64,000 bases of DNA. It comes from Helopsaltes ochotensis (lineage: Eukaryota; Chordata; Aves; Passeriformes; Locustellidae). The stretch lies in the NCBI GenBank assembly GCA_013400155.1, contig VXBM01000193.1:507198-571197 (forward strand), given 5' to 3'. Shown here in pieces: positions 12,151 to 25,639 of this stretch; the stretch's first letter is position 1; every line of letters begins with the position of its first letter. The translations under genes were made by a program, and so were the position numbers. The notes under the pieces were generated by a model. The model was not told the DNA's origin and did no database searches. It worked only from the letters and a program-made list of their open reading frames with translations.

Positions 12151-14280
12151 TAAAAATTTTCGTAAGAAATGATAAAGGCATTTGAAGGACACGAGTCAGT
12201 AGTTTTCAATGAATAATTTGAATCAGAGTGGTCCACATTTTACGTCTTTGTGGTTGGACCGTGCTGCCCCTGAACTTTGTGCAGCTGATGGGGAGTGAAT
12301 GTCTGGGTCTGGTGTTGGGAACACCACAGGGACCTCAGTCTGTCACCCCACCATGGGCAGTGGCTTGCAGGGCAGCTTGTGGGCCACCACCAGAGCAGTG
12401 GTGCTGCCTTTGGTGGAATGGAGTTTGGAGTCACCATTTTCTCAGAAAGAGGATGTACAAAGCCTTCCTGGTCTTCCTTGCCAGGCCCTTAATGAGTTGG
12501 CTCAGTAGAGATTCCTGCTGGAATTGACTGCCCCATGCTCTGTTGCAGGCGGGGCAGGGGCAGGGTAACACTTCTCTTTTGGTCTGCCTTCATGCATTTT
12601 CGAATTTTTACATTTCGGATAAATTATATAACTGCTTGCAACTTAGAACATTGAACTTAGAACGATGCTTTCTCAGTGAAAATGCATTATTAGAGTATTT
12701 TTATGAAACAACTGTAAGAGGAAACCAGGAATTTATCAATTCACTTGAACGTTTCTGCTCATTATTTAAGAAATATGTTGTCAAATTTCTTCAAATGTGA
12801 ACCAAAAGTTATAGTCATAAATACTGCCTCTCATGCTCGTGAAATCTGATAGCTGATTCCTTCTGTAATTAACAGAAAATATGGACAAGTGATTTTGGCA
12901 ATGACTTTCATGTGAATTCTCTGCGTTTCTGGGTAGAGGAAAAAATGAAATAGTTGAAAGAAGACATTGGATTTCTGGGAAAGCTAGGCTGCCCCTGATC
13001 TGCATTTAGATAAAATCTATTTTGGTGAATGTTCTGGACAGTTTTATTACCAATTAGCTTTACTTCTTTGCATTTATACAGCTATTGACTATGTTTTATG
13101 TAGTTGATAGGAGTTTAGAGCACTGTCGTCTTGTTATGATGTAAAACTCTGGAGAACCACGGTATTGATCTCAGTGAATTTTTTTTTCTTATGTATACCA
13201 TTGCAAGTATTTTAATAGCAGCTTCAAATAATTTCCACAAATTGGTAATTGAACTTGTACGTGAACAAAATAGATTTGTGATCAAGCACTGAAAATGCTT
13301 GAAATCTAAACCAGCTTCTGTTGTGAAAAATAATTGCTAGGTAGATAGTAAGAAGCCAGAGTACTTGATAGAAGATTGTGGAAATACTATTTTAAAAGAA
13401 ACAGTTTGAAGATGCATGAACAAAATGAAGCCTGAAATGATGACATAGTGCAGATAAACTATTGAGCAGTTGCTGCTGTTATTATTTCTTTATCATGAAA
13501 CAGTTACATAGGAATTTATAAAAGGAAATTTGGTTGCAAATATTTTTTTGAAGATTATAGAAGAGGGAAAGGAAACAAGATGAGTTTAGGGAAGAACAAA
13601 TAGCAGTGATGGTATAAAACTAATAATCAGTGATCCAGAGCAAGCACATACAATGGAAAATGCTTGATTTCATTGTTAATAGAATAAAGTAATAGCAGTA
13701 ATTGGATAATTACTTATCTTTCTTACCTTTGTAGAAGAAAACCACTTAAGAAATCCTATGTCTGCTTCTTCCGATGTGAAAACATGCTGTCTTGTCCTGA
13801 AAGTCAAATTTTTCAAGCCCAGCATATTTTTTCCAGCACTGACCAAAAGCAGGTGGTTAAAGGAGTATAAAATCAGAGTAGGCATGTGTGGTGCTTGCCC
13901 TGGCTCCATCTCACCCTCCAGCCACGTGTGGCTCGGGCTGCTTGAGCCAGGTGTGGTGTTTGATTTGTACAGCTCAGTGAATTTCTTTCCCACAGTTTTG
14001 GGCAGGCTCTGCATAAAACATTGATCCTTTTTTTGGCATCCATAGATGCCCATTGTAGGGAGTTTGGAGCATCCAGAGATAATTGTCAGGGAGGCTTGGC
14101 ATAAGTATTAAGGGTGTGGGAAGGTAGGAGAGGTGAGAAGGGGGTAGTTGTGGAGTAGTGTGGTAGTGGCTGAAACACTTTGACATTCCCTTTGAAGAGT
14201 GGACTGGCTTGGGGTGACTCCCAAGAGGGGACAAACAATGCAGTGGGAGGAGGAATCCAGGCTTAACTCTTGTGGTTTGT

Positions 14281-14368
14281 CTATATGTGTGTATGTATAT
14301 ATGTATGTACATATAGCTATATCTGTGTGTATGTGTATATATAAATGTATGTATGTATATATGTGTAG
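14281..14368. repeat. TATG/TG microsatellite
   Basis: This is degenerate alternating purine-pyrimidine sequence built from TATG, TGTA and TATA units. It produces an artefactual Tyr-Ile-His-Thr-rich open frame on the minus strand, which is not a gene. Such tracts are often length-polymorphic. Confidence 0.9.
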
Positions 14369-15190
14369 TCATGAGAGCCAGCAAAAATTGGATGCTGTGC
14401 GAGGCAGGAGATGAGGAGTGGTTGGATGAGAGGGCTTTTCTTTCTGTGTAGACAGAAGTTGAATCTCAGTAAATCTTATATGACAAAGTACATCTATAAC
14501 TGAATTCACAGTAAAGCTGATAGTCTGGCCGTGTGGGTTATTTGTTTTTTAACTTGCACTTGCCAATTGGGTAACTCTCAATTTGTTCTTTGCTTATTTC
14601 CTGAGCAACAAATTTTACCAGGCCCTTTTAACAATTAGTGATAATCCTGTGGACAGGGTCGTATGCAGGTGGTTTGCCTAATTCAGGATTATTGTGCATG
14701 GCTTTAGTGTAGCTTTAGCTGGTCTTGCAGCTACCACTTTACCTCCTGATGTTTTACTGGATCAAATACAGCAAGGGTTCTGTTTTAAAAAGGGAAAAAA
14801 TTGTCCTGTGCATGAATTTCTAATTGAATGCCAACCAAAACAAACTAAATGAAACAGACTTGTTTAATGAAGAATTAATGGACTGAGCATGATCTGTCTC
14901 TGAGAAACTTTCAAGTCCTTAGAGTTTATTATTTTTTCCTTGTGTTTGTTTGCCCAGGCTGGGTGTGTGCTCGCACAGTTTTTGTGAGTTCATTAATGGG
15001 TCAACTGTGGGCAGTTGTACATAACAGAACAGCCATATATGCTATTTGCTAGGTTTGCTACTCAGTAAAAAGTATGGAAAATAACATTGAATGTTACCTT
15101 CTGTTTCTTGCACATAACTTATAATTATGCAGCTACTTTTGGCAAATACAAAATGTCAGAGAAGGAAAGAGAATCACCGTTCATTTCAAA

Positions 15191-15466
15191 TTAAAATGAT
15201 GCATAGTTTGGGGAGCTTGTTTTTTGGTAATTTGCTCGGTACTTTTGCCACATGTCAGTAATAACAGCCAAAATAATGCCAATAAAACCAAGGCAAATTA
15301 ATGCAGAGACAATTAATTGTGGAATTATGTTGTATGATTGCATTATCATGTCTGTAGTGGCTGAAGACCAGGTAGGGCCACATTCAAGCACCTTAAATGG
15401 TCCTGCTGCTGTCTGCTGTTTTACTGTGACCCTTCGTGTAAGCTAAGCACCTGCCTCTCTTCTTTT
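15191..15466 (-). other. Unrecognised antisense open frame with a transmembrane-like segment
   Basis: Reading the minus strand, the frame is open from just after a stop near 15467 down to a TAA at 15191-15193, about 91 codons. A GTG at 15389-15391 or an ATG near codon 15 of that sub-frame could start it. The C-terminal half has a very hydrophobic stretch of roughly 24 residues (IIPQLIVSALICLGFIGIIL and on), then a polar tail with Lys/Arg/Tyr and a terminal YASF, as in a single-pass or terminal transmembrane helix. I do not recognise the family. The same DNA is also open on the + strand, and the AT-rich base composition favours hydrophobic codons, so it may be fortuitous. It lies antisense inside ARNT2 intron 1. 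Confidence 0.2.
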
Positions 15467-18400
15467 AATAATGTTTACATCAATCCTGAAACAGCCTTTC
15501 AAAGATTTTTCATCTTCTCTGTAAACTGGCCTTTTACAGTAGCTGCCCTACTTCCCTGCCCGATTTGCATGTGCACTTTCCCACTTGTAACTATTTATAT
15601 CTGAGACGTTTGCCAAGTGTTGGAGGCTCAGGTTGTGTTTTCAAGTGTGAGTCTACCCCAGGTCCTTGGGTTTGCTTCTGGCTCACTCCGTCATGCACTT
15701 CCAGATTTTGGATTTAAGAAGTACTTTTCTTCTAATGTGTCAGTCCATCATAACCATGGTGGAGCCCTGGGAACTCTTCTGCTTGAGTTAAAGCCCTCAC
15801 TTCTGCAAGTGGAAAGATTATCAAATTTTAGAGGCTGGCCAGGTGCTTAGGTTCAGGCCAGTTTTCATGTCCATTCCGCAGTGAGGATACCAGCCTTGTT
15901 TTAATTCTGAGAGGGTTTATTGCTTTCCAAGTCTAGAGACATGCTTTCAGAACAGGAACGTCTTTTTAAACTTTGCTCCCTGCTTGGAATTTCAGCAACC
16001 TCTTTTGAGGGAAATGGTCATAGTTTGGTAGAACTTGTCAGCAGTTGGATGTATTGGCTTATTAAAGAGAGTACAAGAAGTAGTTCACCTCAGTCAGAGG
16101 CTGAATAGGTCATTATGAATAAAAAGTGGAAAAGTAGCCAGGGAAAAATGCAGGGGCATAAGGTGCCATGCCATCTGTCAGGAAGATAGGAAGAATGAGG
16201 AGGCAGCTACCCTTTCCCTTCTTCCCGGACTATCTTTAAGTAGCCAAATGCATCTTCTGTCTGTGCTTCAAATTTTAATTTTTGTCTATAACAAAATATC
16301 TGTAACATTCTCTGTGGTAGATGCAGAGGTGTGACTCCTGTCTCTTCTTTTGGATTGTGCTAAAGAGCATTCTGAGTTTGTTCAGTTGTATATGGGTTGT
16401 GTTGGTCTTTTAGTCAGTAAATACGAATGTGGTCCACATCCTTTCCTTACTCCATGTCTCTGGAAATCTTTCTGCCTTGACCATAGGGTAGATATGGGTG
16501 AATGGATTTACCAACATGACTGGAATGAATAAGGTCATTAACATGAAAATTGGAAGTTAAAATAAGAAGTACTGTCAAAATAGCATTCAAAATCATGTAG
16601 TAATGTATGAAATAATTTTTTGGTTTTACAGATCAAAAGATTGATGTTTCCACCGTGGGGGTTTTGGGTGCTGGGGTTTCTGCAGGGCATGTCTAATTTT
16701 CGATGCTTCAGAGGATCCTGGCTTTTAGCGCTGGCTGCTCATCCTGCAGTGAATGGTCTCACAATGTCCCTCAAGCTGAGCACGTGCAGCAAGAATTCCC
16801 CTAAAGTAGACCAAAACTGTCTTTTATCACAGTTTACTTCCACTACTTTGTCTGCATCCCACCTTCTTTTGCACATCCAGGTGGTGTTGTTGAACCGTGG
16901 GGCACACAAAAGGGTGTGCATTGCAGTGAGATCCCAGGGCATCCCACACGGATGGCATGTGTGACCACAATGCCCAAGAGTGGAGGCACCCTAGAGGGTT
17001 TCACCTCTTTGGCTTCAAAACTTGCTCTTCCAGTCCACTGGCGGGGCATATGGCAGATACCTCTTACGTGTGGCACTGACCTGGCATCTCCTCCAGAGTG
17101 ACAGCAGAGGAGGCAGGGAGCGAGGTGACTGGATTTGGCCTCTGGAACACCAGTTAGGCCACTCTCTTAAATGCTTGGTCCCAGTCTCTGCTGAGCAGAC
17201 AGTGCCCCTTCAACTGAGCAGCTCAATCTCGTCATCTCCCCCCTCCTTCCAGTATGCTTAACATTCACCTGTGATGCAGGGAGAGGATAAAGCTCTGATC
17301 TTCATTTTGAAAAAGAGAACGTTTCTCTAGTAACTGCTCGCCACATGCCCTAATTTATCTTCGAGATTAGGGGTGGGCTCCCTGCACACACCCCAAAGCA
17401 CAGGGCATTGTGGTAGAGGGGAATGTTTTTAGTCAATTAGGATTTTTATATTATTTCTGTCTTAGTAGCTCTTTCCAGAACCTAAATGGTTAAAGTAGAA
17501 AATGTTAGTAATTTTGCTGCAAATAAATTGATCAGTATGCAAGACGGTTGTCACCGGCTGAATCATGGTCCACAGTTAAGGTAAACAGATCTGTGATGAC
17601 ATTTTCTGAGCAGAATACCAATGCTGCTACATTTCTTCCCAGAGGTTTCTGACTCTTCTTATATGCGGATAAAATTTCTCTCCAAGAAGGTTTTGTTCAC
17701 AGGAAAGAAATAGCATCTTTGTAAGAGTCTTCCTAAAAGGTGGGATTTCTTATATTTTGTGATTTATTTGTAATCGTAATTCTGTCGAGAGCATGGCAAG
17801 GAATGTTTTTGCTATTCTGCATCTCCTCTCTGTACAGTAGATGTTTTTGATGTGGAGACTATTTAAAGTGTCTGGCAACGGAATGCAAGTAAAACAGTTT
17901 TAACAGAGTTATCAGAAACAATGAAAAATGGGGGGGGTTTATATTTTTTGAGAGTGAGATCTGTTTTATAATCTCTGTAGTTAACACGTAAAAGCAATGA
18001 CTGAATATACAGCTCGATTTTTAGCATTAGTGTTCCTGTGAAATATTTTTGACTACATGATGGCTTCGTATTTTTGTTGGCATATTCTAAAGTAAGTGCT
18101 ATGATATAGTTCATTCTTAAATGTCTCTGTGCTAGGCAGAAAATCCCCCTTGCAATTGACTGCAATCAAAACCATTTAGCTGAGATGCATCTAACTCCCG
18201 TATGACTTCAGGGTAATGAAGAATACAGTTTCTAAAGAAGTTTTTGAAATCTGCTTTCTTAGAATATTTAAAAGAACATTTTCAAATCACTGTATACGAT
18301 GCTGTTGATGGGACTGAGCACGTTTGTAATTCTGTGTTTAGCCTTAGATCTCCATTTACTTGGAGGTGATTGACATCTCAGCCGTTCTGTGGATTAGTGG

Positions 18401-21400
18401 CTGGAAATCTGTTGCATTTGTATTGATAAAAAATAGAATTTCCTCTCGTTTTGTCAGATGTAGGTATCTGACTTTAATCGTGGTTATTACAGCAGACACT
18501 GAAGGATAAAGGAGCCCTGGGGAGAGCATGCTCTGTGGTACCTGACATTTAATAGCAAACCTGGAACTGGTCCTCACAGCTAATGTCAGGGATTCAAAGT
18601 CTCTGGGAGTTGGCAGAACCATTTCTCCAGTAGATTTTGGGTTTAAACCTGGCCCTGTCCATGTCTGCTGTATTTAGGAAAGTAGAATACAGCTTGAGTG
18701 GCTGAAAACAGTGTGGTTAACAGGACCTTTTGTAAGATGGACTTAAAAAGTCTAGTCATGCACAGATTTCAAAGCTTCCCAGCAGAATGCATGGCTGTGG
18801 TTTGTGGAGAGGAGCAGAGCAGGGGCCACCATCTCTAGAGCTGTGTGATGCTCCCTGGGAGGATACCTGGCCAGAGAGCTGCCCTTCTCTGGGGCATACC
18901 TCAGCAAATCACAAATTTGTGTCAGGAACAAGATAGAGCTGCATTTCAGGCAGTGGGTCTGGGGTGGGGCTCAAGATTTAAAGTTTGGGCTTGAGAGCTG
19001 TGGTTTAAATAAATACTTTCCACCGAGGAAAAAAGAGAAGTCCAGTTTCATCCTGGCATGCTGCACTTTTCAGTAATTCTTGCTCTGATTGGCGTTCTTG
19101 TGCACTTTCATGGTATCCTTGTGCAGCATTTAGCCTGCTCTTTGTGCTTTGCTTTGTGAAATGCACAGCAGCTATTTTCCTTTGCAGATCTATGTAACAG
19201 CTCGAGATTAACGTGGATTTTTGGGGGAATAAATCCCTGTCCTTTATCCCAATATTTTAATGTGTGTTTGCAGATTATCTTTTATTTCAGAAACATCAGT
19301 GAATATTTTGGTGTTGGCCTAAATGTGGCACTGAAGTAAAAGTGCAGTGGCCAAACTTTGAATGTTCAGTGGTGAAATTAAGTCTGGACAGAAATGGAGG
19401 GACTAATTCTGCTTTTACATTGTTCCTGGATTAATATGGCTCCTCAGGGATCCCCAAGATCAACATAAATATTAGTGGCAGGGTCTGGCCTGTTCCCAGA
19501 CATGGCAACAGTGGTAAGACAAGAGCTCTTAAATGTTGTCCTACCGGAGGAATGTTCACTAAGGATTGCGAGTGTTGTGCTGGGTTTTGTTCTAATGACG
19601 TTTCTGTGTTCTTTGGCAGATCTCTGGGAACTCTCTAGCTTCCAAATGAAATACTGCACACATTTTTTCAGCGAAAAATTATTTCTGTTTGACACGAAGA
19701 AACACCTTTTAAAGATTTTAAAGAAATTTGTTCAGAACACTGCCTTGATGGTTGCAGATGATTTTAATGAATGTTCAGCTTGACCTTGTTTCACTTCCTG
19801 AGAATTATACCCTTATGTTCATGTTTTAATTTTGGGTAGAGTAAGCAACCCTTGTTTTCTTTCCATTGGCAGAAGGGAAGTCCACTCTTCGAGCATTGAA
19901 TCTCTGAGAGAGAGCACCTTGCTTCCCAACCCTTGCTCCTGAAACACTTCTGTGAGCATCAGTGTTAATGTGAATCTGGACGTGGCTTTAGATAAGCCTG
20001 AAAACATGATCTTTATGATTGTTGACCCAGCATGTCTTTTTGTTTGATTTGTTTTCTTTTTAAAATATATCTGTAACCAACTTGATGCTGCAGGTCTGGG
20101 TTTCCATACTAATTTATGCTCCAACAGAGTAACTGGGACTGCTCTAAATTTATGTAACTATACAGTCTTAAGACTATCTCAAGTTATTTTTTCCTTTTGT
20201 CTGTGCCTGATGCATGCTCCTTTTTTTTTTGTTTTGTTTATGCTAATAGGCTCCTTGGAATGCTTCTCTACCATTTCTAAGTAGAGAATTTCTAAGACTC
20301 CAGTTTATGAGTGTCATTTTTCTTCTTTCTCTTGTTTTCTTTCCAGAGCATACATAGACAGGTAACTTCACAGATGTTTAGTCAGAGAGAAGCAGCTGAT
20401 AGTTCCATCACATTTTGCTTTTGGCTCTGCCTTCCCAGGTTGGCCCTTGTTTTTGAGATCACATGTCAATGTTTTTACTTTTCTCACCAGGCATATTTTA
20501 TAAACGTAAAAGTATCATTAGGATTTGCTTATTTTTTAAGTTCTCATGAATGAGTAAAGATGAAAGTAATTTGGGAATCAGTTCAGATCCATTCCTCCTT
20601 CTTATCCAGATGTTCTTGCAGCCTTCAGCTCTTGTGAGTTAAGTTTTTACAGCCGCACTGTATTGTTTACATTTCTGCACAGCCATCCAACTTGGACAGA
20701 GCTCCTGACACCCAGCTGGCTGTAGCTGAGCGCTGAGATCACTTGGTCATCTCTGTCCCTGGAGTCCTCCTGTCATGCTCCGGTGTCACTGTTGCTACAC
20801 CAAGAAAGTGTGTGAGGAGCTCCACGGCTGCCCTGGCTGGGTCAGGTTCAGGGTGTTCCATGCCCCGTGGTGCTGTTGCCCTCGGAGTTGCGTTCTTTGC
20901 TGTGTGCTTTGAAAGAGACCAAAGCCTCTTGGTTTCTCCATCTGCAGAACTCGTAATTCTGTTGTGCCAGGAGAGAGAGCCTGGAAAGCTGCTTTTGTCA
21001 ACATTGTGTGTGCACCTCGAGCACCTCACGAGAGCATCAATAGCTCACACTATGGGTGACATCTCTGACTTGGGAAGCTCTGAAATGAAAGGGTAAATTG
21101 GGTGTCTTTCACACTGGTACATGTGCAGGTCTGTCGCTGCTTCACCACACTGCTGCAGAACAGAAAGTCTTGTGATTTGAGGGACCTGAGCCTTTCCTCC
21201 CTCTTAGCTGAGCTTTCATGTGGATGAGTGTCAATGCATCCCCTGATGACTTTTTTTTTTCTTTTTGTGCTTATATTTTGGAAGTGGAAATTTTTGAAGA
21301 CCTCTTTTTAGAACAGCCAGCACAAGCAGCTTGGTGTAATTCTCCCAGGACTGTGAAGACTTATCTGAAGGCTGATTGGTCTAAAAAGTTCCTTTCTGTA

Positions 21401-21492
21401 TTGCACTGTTTTCAATGTGCCATTCTAAGAATCAAGATACCCACACAGTAATTCTTTAGCTTATACCCTGATGGACAGATGATGAGCAAAAT

Positions 21493-21536
21493 GTTTGTTG
21501 TAAAATGCTTGTAAAACGTCCGTTTGTTGTAAAATG
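21493..21536. repeat. Short direct repeat, 15-nt unit at 29-nt spacing
   Basis: GTTTGTTGTAAAATG occurs at 21493-21507 and again at 21522-21536, with a related TTGTAAAA between them. It looks like a local duplication in intron 1. Confidence 0.8.
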
Positions 21537-22329
21537 TTTTCTTTCACATGTTTTTGGACACTGACATAACTGACCCTCTGGTTTGGCCATTCCTAAATCT
21601 TTTTTCTCCCCCCTTGTAAAAAATACGCTGTTCTGTTTGTCCTTCCTACGTGAATCTCACTAGCTGCCCTTCCCATATAAGGCTGAATGTAAGTGCAGAA
21701 AAACAACTCGTTCAGCCTATCCACAACCACCTAAATTAGACAATGATCAAAACTGCCTGTCTAGGTCTCCCTGACTTGTCAGTGGTGAGAGCAAGGGCTC
21801 TACAGAATGAGATTTGTTCAATCTGTTTTGGATGCACCTCCAAGCATGGAATGCATAAAGGAGAGCAAGGGGGCTTTGTTTCCTTTTTTTTTGGTGAGCT
21901 GTAAAGTTACCTTAAACAATTAGTTTTGGCTTTTGGACTTTTAAAAGTTGACAAATACAACCTTTGGCATGTTTTTTCATCATCTTCACTTTAGATTGAG
22001 GAAAATGAGATTACAAGAGTTTCTCATCACAATGGAGTATTGTTCTTACTCTTAAAATACTGCTCAGAGATGATCTGAAATTGTGTTACAGTTACTACTT
22101 TAAAAAAATCTGATCCCCTTGATGATCCGTACTGAAATGTGTTTCTGAGTGATGAGGACACTTTGCAGGTAGATTTATTATGGTTTTTACCATCTGCTTT
22201 AATAAAGGAGTGAGCAGAGCATTTCAAAATGACCTTCGGTTCTATTCATGAGAGATGAGTTTGAATGTTCTGAGTGAATTATGGGCATAAGACAGCTAAA
22301 GGGTACTTATTCTGGAAACAGTGATTTAC

Positions 22330-22390
22330 CAGTTGTTTGCATGCTGATGCTTTTATTTGTCTGCAGATATGCTAATGTGCATTAGTGTTG
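22330..22390. promoter_or_regulatory. Candidate enhancer core: octamer-like site plus palindromic homeodomain dimer site
   Basis: TTTGCATG at 22336-22343 resembles a POU octamer. CTAATG-TG-CATTAG at 22372-22385 is a dyad whose core TAAT-N4-ATTA is the arrangement bound by paired-type homeodomain dimers, and it overlaps an ATGCTAAT half-octamer. The two lie about 30 bp apart. Function is inferred from motif type only. Confidence 0.25.
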
Positions 22391-23800
22391 TGTTTCCACA
22401 TAGCTGCAGCTTTAGCCACTGTGGAACTTTCTGCGGTGTGGGGATGTAGGATAGGTCACATTGTTTGGCCTTGCAGACTTTGTTAAAAACTATTGGATTG
22501 CTCTGTTGCTTTTTAGTTGAAAAGGAGTTAATAAAACTAAATGTACTAGAAGAAATTCATGAAATCAGTGAACAGATAAAATGTTATTATTTGAAATGCA
22601 TAATGTTGCATAATGGATGTGTATAAAGTGTGGCAGAGATGGAAGTGCTCTCCAGACATAATGAAAGAACATGGATTCCTGTTTCTGTAATTGAAGTTAT
22701 TTCATACTTATCTGTTGGGGAAAAAATAGCAGGATTTTTAAAACAGATTTGCTTTCCATTAGTAATTATATTTAGCTGTAGATCCAGATACCTTGCCAAG
22801 CTTTTTTTAAAAAAAATTGGAAGGAAGATGCATTTTCTTTCAAGATAATTAAATGTTTTGACTGTAGATTTTGCCTCCAGAGTGAATAAAGTATATGTGC
22901 ATTAGAAAAAAGTTTTAATTGCTCATATAGTTTATAAGAGTTATACAGAGGAAAAACATTCTTAATCCCATGCTTAATAATGGGATAGAGAAAAGGGTAT
23001 AAATATGTTATATTCCACTTCCCTTTTTTGAAGTGTAATGAACTGTTATTAATAGATTTTAGAAGTATTGCCATTAGCAGTCTGAAAAACATTGCATAAG
23101 GTGAGCTTTTGCAGTTTCTCACATCAAACTTTTGAGGTTTGAGGTTCTCATTAACCTGTGGCTATACCTCGAGCCCTGGCAGAGGGATGAATATCAGCCT
23201 GGATTTGGGGCTCAGTTCTGCTCTGAAAGACACCACACAGAAATTCAAGAAGCCTTTGAGCTCTTCTAAGTTCAGTCTGGCCCTCTGAATGCCTCCAGAA
23301 TATAAATAATAAAAACCAGTATCATCTGATAAGTCATCTGTGCTCTCAACTCTTGGCCTCCCTGGCAAACTGAGTTTTTGAACTTTTATTTTTCTTGGTA
23401 CCCTGGTGCCATGATCCGCAGCTTCATTTGCCTTGGGAATTCAGCTCTGCATTTCTGTACAAGGCACTTTAACTGTTGTAAAAGGTTGTGTTGGCCTTCA
23501 TCTGACAGCCTCTTTGAGACTTAAAATGAGAACCATTATGTCAGTGGAATTACAGAGATACTTGCAATTCTTTCTGTCTCCCAGGCACTGTAATTTCTAT
23601 TGACCTGGCTGGGCTTTTTCGAAAGGATCTGTGAATCTGCTGGGTTTTAGTAGGAGAGCTTTACTTTTCCTTAGAAATAAAAGGGAAAGCTTTCTCTGTT
23701 TTGGGAAGGGCCTCTCTCTAACGTTATCAGCAGAGTTTTCTCCTTGAAGGTAATGGATTAAGGGATTTCCCCCACCTCTTCCCCTACCTCTGCCTTACAG

Positions 23801-23912
23801 AAATGGCATCAGATATTCCTGGCTCAGTGGCCTTGCCAGTGGCTCCAATGGCGAGTGGACAAGTGAGGATGGCAGGATCCATGCCTTCCAGAGGAGGAAA
23901 GCGTCGCTCTGG
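23801..23912 (+). CDS. ARNT2: ARNT2 exon encoding the N-terminal region (coding exon 2)
   Basis: This exon of 112 bp follows the acceptor TGCCTTACAG and ends before a GTAAGC donor. It enters in phase 1: the first two bases AA complete a Glu codon whose G comes from the upstream exon. It then encodes 36 residues beginning MASDIPGSV and ending GGKRRS, and leaves two bases (GG) of a split Gly codon. It matches the remembered N terminus of ARNT2 just after MATPAAVNPP, with a few substitutions and apparently one residue fewer in the PMA-SGQ segment. The Lys/Arg cluster near the end (GGKRRS) resembles part of a nuclear localisation signal. Its internal ATG is not the natural start; the initiator lies in an exon upstream of the window. 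Confidence 0.95.
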
Positions 23913-25615
23913 GTAAGCCATCTCCTTTTTCTTTAAGGTTTGAAACTGGAAATTACTTGTAAAACTCAAAATGCACCTGTATATATGTGTGTGTTTCTTA
24001 TGTAATGTTACATTTATATAAACTGCATTATGGCATTAGTCACTGATGTTTTGTTTTTCTCTTCAAAGCATCTGTTCTTCCTGCAAGATCAAACTTGCTG
24101 ATAAGTGTATGACTTGTTGTTTTGCTGGTTTCAAAAGATTTACAGGTTTGGCAAAGCATCCAGAAAGGAGTTTGGATCCTGTGGCTGTTGTAGATATAAT
24201 GAATGCATATTGCCTGCATCTGTTTAATCTCACAGTGATTTATCAAGTGAATAAAGGTAGCAAGATTGCACATGCAGACTTACTCCACTTCATCTGAAGG
24301 TTACACTTGGAGTCTCTTAAAGAGAGGCCTGCTCCAGATGTTTTCTTTATAGTTCCAGGTACAGAAATAGTGTAAGGTTTCACTCTTCAGAGATTGTGGA
24401 CCACAATATTTTAGGTCTCACTGGAAGCACAGCACAGCTCTCTTCTGAGAGAAGGGCCTGGATCAAGTTCAGCCCTTACACAAGCTTAAGGGTTCTTCTA
24501 AAGAAGAGAAATTATTTTGTCTAGCATCAGAGGTGTAGGGGTAGTTGCCCACAGATTGCTCTATGGCAGCTCATAGTAATTCTCTGTGTTAGAAGGAAAG
24601 TGTAGCAAGAGCTTGAGAAGAATAGAAAACTACTCTCCAGTGTTGACAGCTCCCTCCTGTTTTTATCAAAGGTTGATCACAAATAGTAATGGTCTTTGGG
24701 TGATGCTTTCTCAGAGATAACTGATCCGAGAGTCTCTTCAGAAGACTGATTAGTCTTACATTTAATCCTAAATAAGGCAGTGGTGGGGCTTAACAGGATC
24801 GACAGTGTGAGTAAAATCTTCACTGGCCTAAGGAAGACATTACTCCTTGCAAGAGCTACTCCAGGGATTGTTCACCAAGGTACGTTGCCAGTTTTGTGTG
24901 TCTGCTCCAGTAAGAGTGCTGGACCCCCAGTCTTGGAGTGAATTAACGAGGGAGAAGGTTGACCTTGCCTCGAATGCAGAGCGAGGTTGGTGTGCTGTGA
25001 ACACAATGGATGCTTGTTTTGAGAGGTGTTCCTTTGAACAGAGCAGTTTGAATATCTCCCCCCACTGGGTGTTCTTCTTACGCTGAGCTAACTGTATGAA
25101 ATTGGTTTGAGAAACTCCTAAAATCTGTCTTTGACAGGCATCGCATTTTTATTTTCAAGCTGCTCAATAAGAAAACCTTTTTAAACTTGCACTTGAAAGA
25201 CTAAGCATTAACATCTTTCCATCGCTACCTAACATAGATAAGGTTTTGTACTTGAGTTGCAGGATATTTGATCTCTTTTTTGATCATAAACCATGTCAGC
25301 TCTGAATATCAGTTTGCAATTTACTGTTGCCAAGGTTTGATGCTGCTGTGAAATATTCTGATATTAAACACTGACTTGATATTAATTGAAATGCTTTAAC
25401 TGTTGCATTTTAAGTATTGTCATCCATTTGTGAGAAGGTGAAGTGAGGGGAGGGTGGGAGGAACATAAAATCAAATTATTTTAAATATCTTTAACATGTT
25501 AATTCAGTGAATAAAACCGTATAGATTCACTTTTACACAAGGATCGTGGTATTTCATCTGTGCACCATAGCTCTGAACTAATAACCTTTATCCAAGCCTA
25601 AGCTGAGAATGCTGC

Positions 25616-25639
25616 TTTTTTTTTTTTTTTTTTTTTTTT
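25616..25639. repeat. Poly-T tract (24 nt)
   Basis: This is the longest homopolymer in the window, 24 consecutive T. It could be the tail of a minus-strand retroinsertion, but no element body is recognisable downstream. Confidence 0.9.

Larger units (their letters stand above)
1..23800 (+). other. ARNT2: Intron 1 of ARNT2, 3' part
   Basis: No coding exon is supported here; the acceptor of the first visible exon ends it. The many short open frames on both strands lack recognisable domains, apart from one antisense frame with a membrane-like segment that is listed separately. Contents I could pick out are a CpG-richer patch around 520-790, poly-T or poly-A runs (924-940, 2121-2134, 10744-10759), a 25-bp tandem duplication at 7883-7930, a TATG/TG microsatellite at 14281-14368, a 29-bp-spaced direct repeat at 21493-21536, and AT-rich blocks with homeodomain/POU-type sites (9420-9560, 11905-12150, 22330-22390). 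I see no full-length transposon. No first exon or strong CpG-island promoter is visible, so the transcription start is presumably further upstream. Confidence 0.85.

Noticed and set aside
12228..12527. Four overlapping open frames in a GC-richer stretch
   Set aside because: Open in several frames on both strands because of composition; no known protein resemblance.
13974..14384. 136-codon minus-strand open frame
   Set aside because: Much of it is Tyr/Ile/His/Thr translation of the TATG/TG microsatellite; no domain.
20739..21096. Overlapping frames of about 70-117 codons on both strands
   Set aside because: Mirror-image open frames in a GC-richer patch; no domain or splice support.
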